Assembly: GCF_026626635.1 (NCBI RefSeq)
Contig: NZ_JAPNKA010000001.1
Coordinates: forward strand, 4,402,001-4,466,000
Origin: Archangium lansingense
GTDB lineage: Bacteria > Myxococcota > Myxococcia > Myxococcales > Myxococcaceae
Direction: 5' to 3'
Length of the DNA stretch: 64,000 nucleotides
A program made the translations under genes and the position numbers. The notes beneath the pieces were generated by a model. The model was not told where the DNA came from. It searched no databases and saw nothing but the letters and a program-made list of their open reading frames with translations. Positions 38,187-46,910 of this stretch are shown piece by piece; the stretch's first letter is position 1, and every line of letters begins with the position of its first letter.

Positions 38187-38204
38187 TGTTCCAGGGGTGG
38201 AACA
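38187..38204. promoter_or_regulatory. Candidate LysR operator (TGTTCCA-N4-TGGAACA)
   Basis: Perfect 7-bp arms lie in the divergent lysR-yceI region, 22 bases upstream of the lysR start and about 90 upstream of yceI. The symmetry and position fit a LysR recognition site, inferred from layout only. Confidence 0.5.
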
Positions 38205-38294
38205 GTTCTTCCAATCCGCCCCATCTAATCAGGGTCGCTGTCCACCGCTACCTTCCTCCTCGTCAACAACACCTCACCGACAAGGAAGACGAAC

Positions 38295-38846
38295 ATGGCT
38301 CGCGGAACCTGGAACATCGACCTGACCCACTCTGGCATCCACTTCACCGTCCGCCACATGGTGATCTCCAAGGTGCGTGGCAGCTTCCGGAAGTTCAGCG
38401 GCGCCGTGTCGCTGGACGAGCAGGACCCCACCGGCTCGTCTGTCTCCGTGCAGATCGACACGGCGAGCATCGACACTGGCGTTCAGCAGCGCGACGACCA
38501 TCTCCGCTCGCCGGACTTCTTCGATGTGGCGAAGTTCCCCGCCCTCTCCTTCCAGAGCACGAAGGTGGAGAAGTCCTCGGGCGGCGGCCTCCGGGTCACC
38601 GGGAACCTGACCATCCGTGACGTCACCCGCGAGGTCGTGCTCGAGGCCGAGCAGCTCGGTATCGGCAAGGACCCCTGGGGCAACATCAAGGCGGCCTTCG
38701 AGGCGAAGACCACCATCGACCGCCGGGACTTTGGTCTGCAGTGGAACCAGGCGCTCGAGGCGGGTGGCGTCCTCGTCGGCGAGAAGGTGGAGATCGCCCT
38801 CGAGGTCCAGGCGGTCAAGGCCCAGAGCACCGAGAAGGCGGCCTGA
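38295..38846 (+). CDS. YceI family protein
   Basis: This 183-residue lipocalin-like protein has WNIDLTHSGIHFTVRHMVISKVRGSFRKFSG at the N-terminus and LTIRDVTREVVLEAE with DRRDFGLQWN near the end, all standard YceI signatures. There is no signal peptide, so it is a cytoplasmic version. YceI proteins bind isoprenoid chains; expression is often redox or stress induced. AAGGAAG lies upstream of the ATG. It is followed by osmC after 82 bases. Confidence 0.94.
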   Translation: MARGTWNIDLTHSGIHFTVRHMVISKVRGSFRKFSGAVSLDEQDPTGSSVSVQIDTASIDTGVQQRDDHLRSPDFFDVAKFPALSFQSTKVEKSSGGGLRVTGNLTIRDVTREVVLEAEQLGIGKDPWGNIKAAFEAKTTIDRRDFGLQWNQALEAGGVLVGEKVEIALEVQAVKAQSTEKAA

Positions 38847-38928
38847 GCATCAAGTAGAGACCGGGGGCGCTGACGAGGGCGCCCCCCTGTCTTCACGGGG
38901 CCGTACGGACCCCATCCCAGGAGGCCTC

Positions 38929-39333
38929 ATGAGCATCGATTCTCAGACCGAGCAGCGCGGTGCGTTCCGTCAGGTCGTTCGCGCTGGCGCCCATACCTTC
39001 CACGCCGACGTCTCCACCGCCCAGGGTGGCCAGGACTCCGCTCCGGGGCCCCACGACTACTTCGACGCCTCGTTGGCCGCCTGCAAGGCGCTGACGGCTA
39101 CCTGGTATGCGAAGCGGCACGGGATTGCCCTGGAGCGCGTGGAGACCCATGTCGAGCGCGACGACTCGCGGGAGCGGCAGGGCACCTACGCGCTCCGGGT
39201 GAAGCTCGCGTTCCACGGCGAGCTGTCTCAGGAGGACAAGCAGCGGCTCTACAACGCTGTCGCTCAATGCCCCATTCACAAGCTCATGACCTCGAGCACC
39301 ATCGAGGTCGTGACCGAGCCCCTCGAAGGTTGA
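38929..39333 (+). CDS. OsmC family peroxiredoxin-like protein
   Basis: This 134-residue protein starts at the ATG with AGGAGG 4 nt upstream; a longer frame overlaps yceI and is rejected. It has the two catalytic Cys of the OsmC/Ohr fold, in SLAACKALTATWYA (about 56) and VAQCPIHKLM (about 117). These proteins reduce organic hydroperoxides. It is probably co-transcribed with yceI under the divergent LysR. Confidence 0.93.
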   Translation: MSIDSQTEQRGAFRQVVRAGAHTFHADVSTAQGGQDSAPGPHDYFDASLAACKALTATWYAKRHGIALERVETHVERDDSRERQGTYALRVKLAFHGELSQEDKQRLYNAVAQCPIHKLMTSSTIEVVTEPLEG

Positions 39334-39392
39334 GGGAACGGGTCGCAGGGGCCTGCCGCGGGGCCCGGTGATGGGAGGGTCTTCACCCCCCT

Positions 39393-39413
39393 CACTTGTC
39401 ATCATGACAAGTG
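39393..39413. promoter_or_regulatory. Perfect 21-bp palindrome, operator copy 1
   Basis: Arms CACTTGTCAT (39393-39402) and ATGACAAGTG (39404-39413) surround a single central C. The same arms occur again at 39447-39467 with a central G. Spacing is 54 bp centre to centre, close to five helical turns, around an AT-rich stretch. This is a convincing binding site for a dimeric regulator, of unknown identity. Confidence 0.7.
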
Positions 39414-39446
39414 TAGTTGATTTTATCCTACATATTCAAATGTCTA

Positions 39447-39467
39447 CACTTGTCATGATGACAAGTG
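39447..39467. promoter_or_regulatory. Perfect 21-bp palindrome, operator copy 2
   Basis: Arms are identical to the copy at 39393 (CACTTGTCAT / ATGACAAGTG) with a G centre. It lies about 90-100 bases upstream of the FHA gene start. The two copies could support looping or cooperative binding over the promoter between or beside them. Confidence 0.7.
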
Positions 39468-39567
39468 AGCCGCCCCGGCTGGAAGCGGTCTGCTTCGCGC
39501 CCGGAAAAGGTCTTGTGTTCAAGCGGGGTTGGGCGCGCTGGACGGGCGCTCTAAGATGCCGGACCGC

Positions 39568-41586
39568 ATGGCCCCCCCCAATCGCCGTTCCTCCCGCCAG
39601 CCCTCGTCCTCAGAGCCAATGCCGGCTCCGGAGGACAGTACCCGCATCAAGTCCGCCAGCGCGGTGCGCCGCAATGCTCCTCGAGAGGAGGAGTTTGGGG
39701 CCGCCGAGGATGAGGCCTACCCGCCCAACGATGACACCGGCGACCAGGGGTACGACGACGAGGGCACGCCGACGCCCGGCGGCATGGAGGATGATGACGA
39801 GAACCCGGACGCCACGCGCGCCGGTCCTCCTCTGACGCTGGAGATCATCGAGGGCCCGGACCAGGGCCGGAAGAAGCGCTTCAAGAGTGTCCGCATGGTC
39901 ATCGGACGGGGCCAGGACTGCGACCTGATGCTCCTGGACCAGTCCGTGTCGCGCCGCCACGTGGAGCTGGTGTACGGCGGCGAGAGCGGGGTGATGCTGC
40001 GCGACCTGGTCAGCGGCAACGGCACCCGGGTGAACGACGAGCGCGTGGACGAGTGCAAGCTCAAGCACGACGACGTCATCGCCATCGGCCGCACGAGGCT
40101 GCGCTTCGTCGACGAGCAGGAGCGCATCAAGCAGATGCGCCTCGCGACCGAGGAGGCGGAGCGCAAGGAGAAGGAGGAGGCCGAGCGCAAGGCCAAGGAG
40201 AAGGGGGAGGCCGCCAAGAAAAAGGCCGCCGAGGCCGCTGCCGCGGACACCGAGGACAAGGCTGGCGGTAGCGAGGGTGGGCCCGACCCCGAGGCGGACA
40301 GGAAGACGCAGGTGCGCGCCATCAAGGACATCCCGCCGCGCCGCGCCCCACCTCCTCGCACCAACGTGGGGCTCCTGGCGGCGGCCGCGCTGGTGTTGCT
40401 GATCGCCCTCATCGGCGGCGGCGTGCTCTTCATCAAGCGGGGCCCGCCGCCCCCTCCACCTTCCAACCCGAAGGAGGCGCTGGCCCGGAAAACGATGGAC
40501 GGGGCGCGCACCTCCTTCAAGAACGGCGACTATGCGGAGGCGGTGAAGCTGGCCGAGGAGGCCGAGTCCCTCTTCCCGGAGCTGCCCACCGACGGCTTCC
40601 TGGAGACGGCGCGCAAGGAGCTATCCATCGTGCAGGCTTTCGAGCAGGTGCGCCTGCTGGCCGCCGAGAGCAAGCTCGAGGAGGCGCGCGAGCTGCTCGC
40701 CAAGACGCCGCACGGCGTCGTGAAGACGGAGGAGATGCGGGAGAAGCTCGACACCGAGCTGGCCTCGGCGGAGGTCGCCTGGCTGGTGAAGCAGGTGGAG
40801 ATGGCGCTGGAAGCCCGCGACGTGGAAGGGGCCCGCACGCTCATCCGCCAGCTCCCCCTCGAGCGCCAGCCGCTCTACCAGAGTCAGGTGGATGAGCTGA
40901 AGGCGCAGCTCGAACAGGAGGATGCGGACGCGGCCTCCCAGGATCGAGCCGCGAGGGCTGCCGCGGCCCGCCGTGCCAAGGAGCAGCGCGCGGCGTTCAT
41001 CGCTACGGCCTTCTCCGCGGTGGAGACGCGCTTCAACGCGGGGGACTACTCGCGCGCGGCGCTTGAGTGCGACCGGGTCATTGACGCGAACTCGGATGAC
41101 AAGGAGATCCGCGATCGGGCGAAGCAGCTCAAGAAGCTCCTGCCCCAGTTCGCGCGCGTCTACCAGGATGCGCAGCGCAAGGTGCAGGCCAACGCGCTGG
41201 AGTCCGCGGCGCGCCCGCTGCGCTCGGCGGCGGAGCTGTACCGGCAGATTGGCTTCAATGGGCCCGTTGGGGAGACGCTCAACGGCCAGCTCGCGGCCTC
41301 CGCTGTTGTCGCAGGCAAGGCGGCCCTGGCTCGCAAGGACCTGGCCGCTGCCAACGGCTTCTTCAACGACGCCCTGCGCCTGCGCCCGGATGACACCAGA
41401 GCCCAGGAGGGTCTGGAGGCCATCCAGGGCCGGCTGAATGACCTGTACAAGCAGGCCTACATCATGCGGGACCGGGAGCCCGAGGAGGCCGCGGAGAGGT
41501 TCCGGCTGGTCTTCCAGCTCGCGGCAGAGGGCTCCGAGCTGAAGACGAAGGCAGAGGCACAACTCCTGGCACTTGAACAGCCATGA
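39568..41586 (+). CDS. FHA domain membrane protein with TPR-like C-terminus
   Basis: This 672-residue protein (ATG at 39556 also possible; no clear ribosome site for either). An acidic, disordered N-terminus (1-87) precedes an FHA domain (88-182: IGRGQDCDLMLLDQSVSRRHVEL, SGNGTRVND). A Glu/Lys/Ala coiled coil (185-225), one membrane helix (267-289) and a Pro run follow. The C-terminal region (300-672) has helical repeat pairs resembling TPRs (FKNGDYAEAVKLAEEAESLFPE; FNAGDYSRAALECDRVIDANSDDKEI). It is probably a phosphothreonine-dependent scaffold. The downstream cNMP-domain gene follows after 40 bases. Confidence 0.88.
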   Translation: MAPPNRRSSRQPSSSEPMPAPEDSTRIKSASAVRRNAPREEEFGAAEDEAYPPNDDTGDQGYDDEGTPTPGGMEDDDENPDATRAGPPLTLEIIEGPDQGRKKRFKSVRMVIGRGQDCDLMLLDQSVSRRHVELVYGGESGVMLRDLVSGNGTRVNDERVDECKLKHDDVIAIGRTRLRFVDEQERIKQMRLATEEAERKEKEEAERKAKEKGEAAKKKAAEAAAADTEDKAGGSEGGPDPEADRKTQVRAIKDIPPRRAPPPRTNVGLLAAAALVLLIALIGGGVLFIKRGPPPPPPSNPKEALARKTMDGARTSFKNGDYAEAVKLAEEAESLFPELPTDGFLETARKELSIVQAFEQVRLLAAESKLEEARELLAKTPHGVVKTEEMREKLDTELASAEVAWLVKQVEMALEARDVEGARTLIRQLPLERQPLYQSQVDELKAQLEQEDADAASQDRAARAAAARRAKEQRAAFIATAFSAVETRFNAGDYSRAALECDRVIDANSDDKEIRDRAKQLKKLLPQFARVYQDAQRKVQANALESAARPLRSAAELYRQIGFNGPVGETLNGQLAASAVVAGKAALARKDLAAANGFFNDALRLRPDDTRAQEGLEAIQGRLNDLYKQAYIMRDREPEEAAERFRLVFQLAAEGSELKTKAEAQLLALEQP

Positions 41587-41626
41587 GTGGGGTAGGGTCG
41601 GCACTCATGGTTTGTGGAGGACAGGG

Positions 41627-42967
41627 ATGAACGAGTCGTCATTGCGTGAACTGGGGATGGACCTGCTGGAGGACCGCCAGTTCGAGCGGGCGCTCGCGGT
41701 TTTTGCGGAGGCGGTGCGCCGGCTACCGGCGGATCATCGCTCGCGGATGCTGGCGGCGCGGTGTCTGTCGGAGCTGGGAGAGCGTGAGCGGGCAGTCACC
41801 GCCTACCACGCTTGTGCCGAGGGGCTGCTGCGGCGCGACTACCTGCTGTCCGCGATGGCCGCGTGCAAGCTGGGCTTGGAGCTGGCACCCCAGGAGCGGC
41901 GGCTGAGGGACACGCTGGTGCGGCTGCACGCGCGCGCGGCGCGCAACGTGGCCGGACGTGCCTCGGTGCCCCCGCCGCTGCCGCCGGAGACGCTCTATGA
42001 CGGCAAGGTGGACACGGACCTGATGGGGTTGTCCGGCGAGGAGCTGAGCGACCGGGCCATCGAGGTGCTCGCCGCGCCGGATCCTGGCGGCACGGCCAAC
42101 CCGAACGACCGGCCGCCCCTGCCGCTCTTCGCGGACCTGGAGCGTGACGCGTTCATCGACCTGGTGAGCCGCATGGGCTACCGCTCCATCCGTCCCGAGG
42201 AGGTGGTGAGCACCGAGGGCGCGGCCACGGACCGGCTGCACGTCATCGTCGCCGGCAAGGCCGAGGTGACGCGGAAGTCGGAGGGCGAGGAGCGGACGCT
42301 GGGCTTCCTTGGAGGTGGCTCCATCTTCGGAGAGCTGTCGTTGCTCACGGGCGCGCCGACCACGGCCACCGTGACCGCGGTGTCGGACATCGAGGTGTTC
42401 GAGATTCGCCGCGAGCACCTGAACGCGGTGGCCAAGAGCTTCCCTTCCATGCCGCAGGTGCTGGCCACCTTCGCGCAGAAGCGCATGGAGCGGAACCTGA
42501 TGGCGACCTCGCCGCTGTTCCAGCCCATGTCCGAGTCCGAGCGCGCCGCGCTCCTGCAGCGCTTCACCTTCCGCGCCCTGCAGCCGGGGGAGAAGGTGCT
42601 GGTGGAGGGCGAGCACTCGCCGGGCCTCTTCCTGGTGCTGGCGGGCGAGCTGGTGGTGCAGAAGGAGGACCCGGCCGGTGGCACCGTGCGCCTGGGCATG
42701 CTGCGCGAGGGCGAGGTGGCGGGGGAGATCTCCCTGCTCACGGGCCTGCGCGCGACGGCCACGGTGGTGGCGGGGCGCAAGACGGCGACGTCCTTCCTGG
42801 AGCGCGCGGCCTTCCACGAGCTGGTGAAGACGTATCCGCACATCAAGAAGTACCTGGAGCAGCTCTCGGATCGCCGGCTGAAGCAGATTGGCGAGGCGCT
42901 GCGGCCCGCGGAGATCATCGACGCGGACGAGCTGCTGACGGAGAGCGACGGAACGGGAGCGGCCTGA
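41627..42967 (+). CDS. Protein with TPR-like N-terminus and two cyclic-nucleotide-binding domains
   Basis: This 446-residue protein starts at an ATG with GGAGG 6 nt upstream. Residues 1-105 form a TPR-like helical region (LLEDRQFERALAVFAEAVRRLPADHRSRMLAARCLSELGE). Two cNMP-binding cupins follow, about 165-285 (GGGSIFGELSLLTGAPTTATV) and about 298-410 (REGEVAGEISLLTGLRATATV). Both phosphate-binding cassettes have the GE-SLLTG core but Pro or Leu contexts differ from the classical RTA motif (second: LRATATV), so ligand binding is uncertain. There is no DNA-binding domain. Confidence 0.9.
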   Translation: MNESSLRELGMDLLEDRQFERALAVFAEAVRRLPADHRSRMLAARCLSELGERERAVTAYHACAEGLLRRDYLLSAMAACKLGLELAPQERRLRDTLVRLHARAARNVAGRASVPPPLPPETLYDGKVDTDLMGLSGEELSDRAIEVLAAPDPGGTANPNDRPPLPLFADLERDAFIDLVSRMGYRSIRPEEVVSTEGAATDRLHVIVAGKAEVTRKSEGEERTLGFLGGGSIFGELSLLTGAPTTATVTAVSDIEVFEIRREHLNAVAKSFPSMPQVLATFAQKRMERNLMATSPLFQPMSESERAALLQRFTFRALQPGEKVLVEGEHSPGLFLVLAGELVVQKEDPAGGTVRLGMLREGEVAGEISLLTGLRATATVVAGRKTATSFLERAAFHELVKTYPHIKKYLEQLSDRRLKQIGEALRPAEIIDADELLTESDGTGAA

Positions 42968-42986
42968 GGGCTCGGGAGCGCGGCGA

Positions 42987-43481
42987 ATGATGACCTTGTC
43001 GAGAGGCCAGGTGGTGGGGGCGGCACTGGCGCTGCTGGCCGCGGGCGCGGTGCTGGTCTTCTGGCCTCGGGAGGAGCCCGGGGTGAAGGAGGCCATCACG
43101 CGCAAGGTGGTGCAGATGACGGACGCCGCCGAGCGCAAGGACATGGCCGAGCTGATGGAGGGCGTGGCCGAGAACTTCCAGACGGGCGAGGGGTGGGACA
43201 AGCGTCAGGTGAAGGGCGTGCTGCTGGGCCAGGTGCTCCGGGGCAACTGGGTCCGCATCTTCGTGAAGGACCTGAACGTCACCGAGGTGAACCCCAGCCG
43301 GGGTGACGTGCAGATGAAGCTCATCTTCGGCCGCTCGCAGACGGATGAGCTCGAGACGCTGGCGCAGGACAGCGTGCTGAGCGCGTACCTAATTGAAGGC
43401 ACGTTCGAGAAGCAGGACGACGGTGAGTGGCGCATCGTGCAGGCGAAACACCGCTCCCTGAGCCCCACCGAGCTCTTCTGA
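42987..43481 (+). CDS. Membrane-anchored NTF2/SnoaL-like hypothetical protein
   Basis: This 164-residue protein has a single N-terminal hydrophobic segment (about 8-27) and a globular part beginning VKEAITRKVVQMTDAAERKDMAELMEGVAENFQT and ending DGEWRIVQAKHRSL, the layout of an NTF2/SnoaL-like fold. It is third gene of the FHA and cNMP-domain cluster, 19 bases after its neighbour. The function is not recognised. Confidence 0.78.
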   Translation: MMTLSRGQVVGAALALLAAGAVLVFWPREEPGVKEAITRKVVQMTDAAERKDMAELMEGVAENFQTGEGWDKRQVKGVLLGQVLRGNWVRIFVKDLNVTEVNPSRGDVQMKLIFGRSQTDELETLAQDSVLSAYLIEGTFEKQDDGEWRIVQAKHRSLSPTELF

Positions 43482-43487
43482 CCGTCC

Positions 43488-43530
43488 CCCTCTCCCTCGC
43501 CCTCCGGGAGAGGGTCGGGGTGAGGGTGCC
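43488..43530 (+). repeat. Palindromic intergenic repeat, copy 2
   Basis: CCCTCTCCC (43488-43496) and GGGAGAGGG (43506-43514) flank a 9-nt loop, followed by the GGGGTGAGGG tail. It lies just after the stop of the NTF2-like gene and forms a tandem pair with copy 3. Confidence 0.8.
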
Positions 43531-43559
43531 ACGAACCCCAGGTTGAGCCCGTGTCAGCT

Positions 43560-43596
43560 CCCTCTCCCTCTGGGAGAGGGCTGGGGTGAGGGATTG
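43560..43596 (+). repeat. Palindromic intergenic repeat, copy 3
   Basis: CCCTCTCCC (43560-43568) and GGGAGAGGG (43572-43580) flank a 3-nt TCT loop with the GGGGTGAGGG tail. It is 72 bases from copy 2 in the same orientation, and ends just before the stop of the convergent TPR gene. Confidence 0.8.
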
Positions 43597-43616
43597 CGCG
43601 GATGAGCCAGGTCCTC

Positions 43617-45215
43617 CTACTGTTGCAGCAGCGCCTCCGCCTCGGTCTTCCAGGCCTTGGCCATGGCGGGCTGGCCCTCGGTCACCAGGCGCTTCTCCAC
43701 GTCGGTGGCCTTGACCTTGAGCATGTCGACGGGCGTCCCATTCAGCTGGGCGCGGCTCAGCCCGAAGAAGTAGTACTGGCAGCCCTTGGCGAACTCGCCC
43801 TTGGCGAAGAGCAGCTCCCCCATGGCCTTATAGGCCTCGGGCATGGCGCCCATGCCGTTCTCTGGGGCCACCTCCGTGAGCAGCGGCTGGGCGGCGTCAT
43901 AGTCCTTGCGGACCAGCAACAGCGCCGCCTTGGCGTACTGCGCGCGCGCCATGCCTACGCCCTTTACCGCGAGGGCTCGGTCGTACGCCGCCATCGCGTC
44001 CTCCGAGCGCGCCAGCGCCTCCATCACCTGGCCCCGTGCCAGCCAGTACCGGTCGTCCCGCTCCAGGGCGCCCACCGTCTTTCCCTCGGGGGCCGGCACC
44101 TGCACGTCGCGGAAGACGGCCTCGTAGGCATCCAGCAGCGCCAGGGCACCCTCGCCATCCCCCGCCTGCTGCAGCGCCCGCGCGCCATCCAGGTAGAGCA
44201 GGGTGGCCGTGCGCCGCTTCGTCACCGCCTCTTGGAAGGCCGTGCGTGCGCTCGCGTCCTTCTTCTGCGCCAGCGCCCGTGCGCGGATGAAGAGGGCATG
44301 GTGCTCCTCCGGGGACGCGGCGAGCGCCTCTCCGGCCTCCTTCAGGGCCTCGTCCGCAGTGCCTTCCGTCAGCGCCAGCGCGGCTCGCACCGCGTGGGCA
44401 CGGGCCTTGAGCGCTGGGGTGAGCTCGGCCTCGCGCGCCAGCACGTCTGACACCGTCTTGGTGGCCTCCTCCCGCCCCGTCCCCTGGTACAGCCGGGCGA
44501 GCGCCAGCGAGAGGCGCGCGCGCAGGTGGTCCGCGTTGGCGGCCGTGGCCTTCTTCAGCGCCTCGGCGGCCTGGCCGTACATGCCCTCGTCGAGCAGGGC
44601 CTCTCCATGGGCCACCGTGTAGCGCGGCTCGCGCCAGGCCGCCTCGCTGGCCCGGGCGAAGGCTTGCCGCGCATCCGACAGCCTTCCGCGCGCCAGCAGC
44701 GCCTGGGCTTCGGCCAGCGCCAGCTTGGGGCTCTTGGCGCCCTGTGTCTTCAAGTCCTCCAGGTACTTCTCCGCCTCCGCGGCCTTGCCCTCGGCCAGCA
44801 GCACCATCGCCCGGGTGCCGTAGCGCTCGCCCGAGCGCGAGTCCAACGCCTCGGCGCGTGCCAGGTGCTCGCGGGCCTTCGCCTCGGCCTCCGGTTGGCG
44901 GTGTTCCAGCCACAGCCGCATGTTGACGTCCGCCGCCAGCGCCCGGGCATCCCTCGCGTCCGCATCCAACTGGAAGAGGGCGTCCAGCTCTGTCAGTGCC
45001 TTGCGCAGGTCCGCCGGGTTGTCGCGCTGGGCCTGGAGCCGCGCCGCCTTCATCCGCGCGTCCACCTGCTGGCGCACCTGTCCCCGGTGCACCACGTACG
45101 TCACCGCGCCCGCCAGCAGCACCGCCACCGCGCCTATCTGCACCAGCGCGCTGGGCAGGCTCTCCCTCCTCCGCCCGTCCCTCGGTCCGCCGTTGCTTCC
45201 ATTCGTCGCGGCCAT
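43617..45215 (-). CDS. TPR repeat membrane-anchored protein
   Basis: This 532-residue protein has a basic N-terminus, one membrane helix at about 26-44 (VQIGAVAVLLAGAVTYVVHRG), and then an array of TPR motifs over the rest (AVLLAEGKAAEAEKYLEDLKTQG; MGELLFAKGEFAKGCQYYFFGLSRAQ). GGAGG lies 8 nt upstream of the start; the spacer contains CCTCC, which can pair with it. It is probably a periplasmic scaffold. Partners are not indicated. Confidence 0.87.
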   Translation of the reverse strand: MAATNGSNGGPRDGRRRESLPSALVQIGAVAVLLAGAVTYVVHRGQVRQQVDARMKAARLQAQRDNPADLRKALTELDALFQLDADARDARALAADVNMRLWLEHRQPEAEAKAREHLARAEALDSRSGERYGTRAMVLLAEGKAAEAEKYLEDLKTQGAKSPKLALAEAQALLARGRLSDARQAFARASEAAWREPRYTVAHGEALLDEGMYGQAAEALKKATAANADHLRARLSLALARLYQGTGREEATKTVSDVLAREAELTPALKARAHAVRAALALTEGTADEALKEAGEALAASPEEHHALFIRARALAQKKDASARTAFQEAVTKRRTATLLYLDGARALQQAGDGEGALALLDAYEAVFRDVQVPAPEGKTVGALERDDRYWLARGQVMEALARSEDAMAAYDRALAVKGVGMARAQYAKAALLLVRKDYDAAQPLLTEVAPENGMGAMPEAYKAMGELLFAKGEFAKGCQYYFFGLSRAQLNGTPVDMLKVKATDVEKRLVTEGQPAMAKAWKTEAEALLQQ

Positions 45216-45363
45216 GGAGGCTGCCTCCGGAACTGAAATTTGAATGGTTTCAGACGTTTATGAATGAGACGATGGGGTCGGCCGTAGATAGGCACGGCAC
45301 CCCGGAGCGTCAACGCGGGGGGCCACCCGGGGCGGCGCGTGTGCCGCGGAGAGGACATCATCC

Positions 45364-46335
45364 ATGGCGCTCTACACCCTGCTGGACGCGGCGGCGTTCA
45401 ACCTGTTGGCGGAGGCCTACGGCCTGGGGCCGGTCCGCGAGTTCATCGGCATCCCCCAGGGCTCCATCAACTCCAACTACCGGCTGGTGACGGCCTCGGG
45501 CCGCTTCTTCGTCCGGCACACCACCGTGCGCTCGGCGGAGGTGCTGCGCTTCGAGGCGGAGCTGCTCTCGCTGCTCAACGAGTCCCACTGCCCCGCGCCT
45601 CGGCTCGTCTCCACGCGCGAGGGCGCGCCCTTCCTGGAGCTGGAGGGGGGACGGGTGAGTGTCTTCGCGTGGCTGGCAGGCGAGGAGCTCACCCGCGCGC
45701 AGCTCACCCCCGAGCACCTGGAGTCACTGGGCCTGGAGCTGGGCAAGCTGCACCGTGTCACGCTGTCCTTCAGCGGCTCGCGCCCCAACCCCTACGGCCC
45801 GGAGGTGGTGGGCGGCTGGCTGGAGGAGCTGGGGCGGCACCCGGACGCGGAGCTGTCCTCCATCGCCGGAGAGCTGCAGGGCTACCTGGCGCGGGCCGAG
45901 TCAGCGCGCGGAGGCCTGGAGCCGCGCGGCATCATCCACGCGGACCTCTTCATGGACAACGTGAAGTGGCTGGGGGACCGGGTGAGCGCCTTCTTCGACT
46001 TCGAGATGGCGTGCCGGGACTTCTACGCGCTGGACGTGGCCATCACCCTCAACGCGTGGTGCTTCGACAACGGCGCCTACCGGCCGGAGCTGTGCCGGGC
46101 GCTGCTGCGCGGCTACCAGGTGGAGCGCTCGCTGGTGCCGGTGGAGCGCGAGAGCCTCTTCGGCCACGCGCTCTTCGGTGCGGTGCGTTACACCGCCAGC
46201 CGCATCCGCGACTTCCACCTGTCCGGGCTGCCGCCTGACAAATTGGCACCCAAGGACTTCCGCACCTACCTGGCCCGCTCTCGGGCCCTCGCGCACATGG
46301 GGCCCGAGGGCCTGCGAGCGCTCACCGGGGTGTGA
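45364..46335 (+). CDS. thrB: Homoserine kinase type II (APH-fold phosphotransferase)
   Basis: This 323-residue protein has the choline/aminoglycoside kinase fold: GSINSNYRLVTASGRFFVRH in the N-lobe, catalytic loop GIIHADLFMDNVKW and metal-binding DFEMACRD. The set and spacing match ThrB2-type homoserine kinases, which make O-phosphohomoserine for threonine synthesis, rather than the GHMP type. GAGAGGA lies about 8 nt before the ATG. Other threonine genes are not adjacent, so another phosphotransferase specificity is a minor alternative. Confidence 0.85.
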   Translation: MALYTLLDAAAFNLLAEAYGLGPVREFIGIPQGSINSNYRLVTASGRFFVRHTTVRSAEVLRFEAELLSLLNESHCPAPRLVSTREGAPFLELEGGRVSVFAWLAGEELTRAQLTPEHLESLGLELGKLHRVTLSFSGSRPNPYGPEVVGGWLEELGRHPDAELSSIAGELQGYLARAESARGGLEPRGIIHADLFMDNVKWLGDRVSAFFDFEMACRDFYALDVAITLNAWCFDNGAYRPELCRALLRGYQVERSLVPVERESLFGHALFGAVRYTASRIRDFHLSGLPPDKLAPKDFRTYLARSRALAHMGPEGLRALTGV

Positions 46336-46353
46336 GCGCTCGGGCCTACCGGC

Positions 46354-46821
46354 TCAGAAGCCGGAGACGATGCGCCACTGCCCCTCTTCCTTCTGGAGGA
46401 CCATCTGCTCCAGCTCGGAGTCGCGCTGGGGCTTGTCCAGCAGCGACGGCGCCCGCCAGGTGGCGTTCCAGTAGTAGATGACGGTGGCCACGCCGTTGGT
46501 CCTCACCTCCACCTTGCGGATGTCCATCTCCACCTTGGCGGATTCAATCCGAGAGAAGAGGGCGGGGAGCGTCTCAGACAGGTTGTCATAGGTGAAATCG
46601 TCCGAAGGGTCCTCGGTGCCGGCGTTGTCCCGGAAGGACTTGGAGACGAGCCCCTGGAGGGCCTTCGCGTCGCGCGCCTCGAGCGCCGCGCGGTAGCGCT
46701 CCATCACGTTGAGGATGGCGCGGGAGTCATTGGTGTCGGGAATCTGCGTGCCCGGAATGTTGCGGGGGCCGCAGGCCGCGAGCACCAGGAGGGCACAGAC
46801 AAGCAACGGACGGACGTTCAT
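46354..46821 (-). CDS. SnoaL/NTF2-like lipoprotein
   Basis: This 155-residue protein has a lipobox LAAC (Cys17). The mature part is NTF2-like (DSRAILNVMERYRAALEARDAKALQGLVSKSF, ending EGQWRIVSGF). Its architecture parallels the protein at 42987. No enzyme role is evident. It is convergent with thrB. Confidence 0.82.
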   Translation of the reverse strand: MNVRPLLVCALLVLAACGPRNIPGTQIPDTNDSRAILNVMERYRAALEARDAKALQGLVSKSFRDNAGTEDPSDDFTYDNLSETLPALFSRIESAKVEMDIRKVEVRTNGVATVIYYWNATWRAPSLLDKPQRDSELEQMVLQKEEGQWRIVSGF

Positions 46822-46910
46822 GGTCGTGGAGTCTCCGTGAGGGGCAACCGCGCACGGGGAAATGCATTCCCCGTGCCGGGAGCGAGGGATTCAGCGGGTG
46901 GCTGGCGCGT

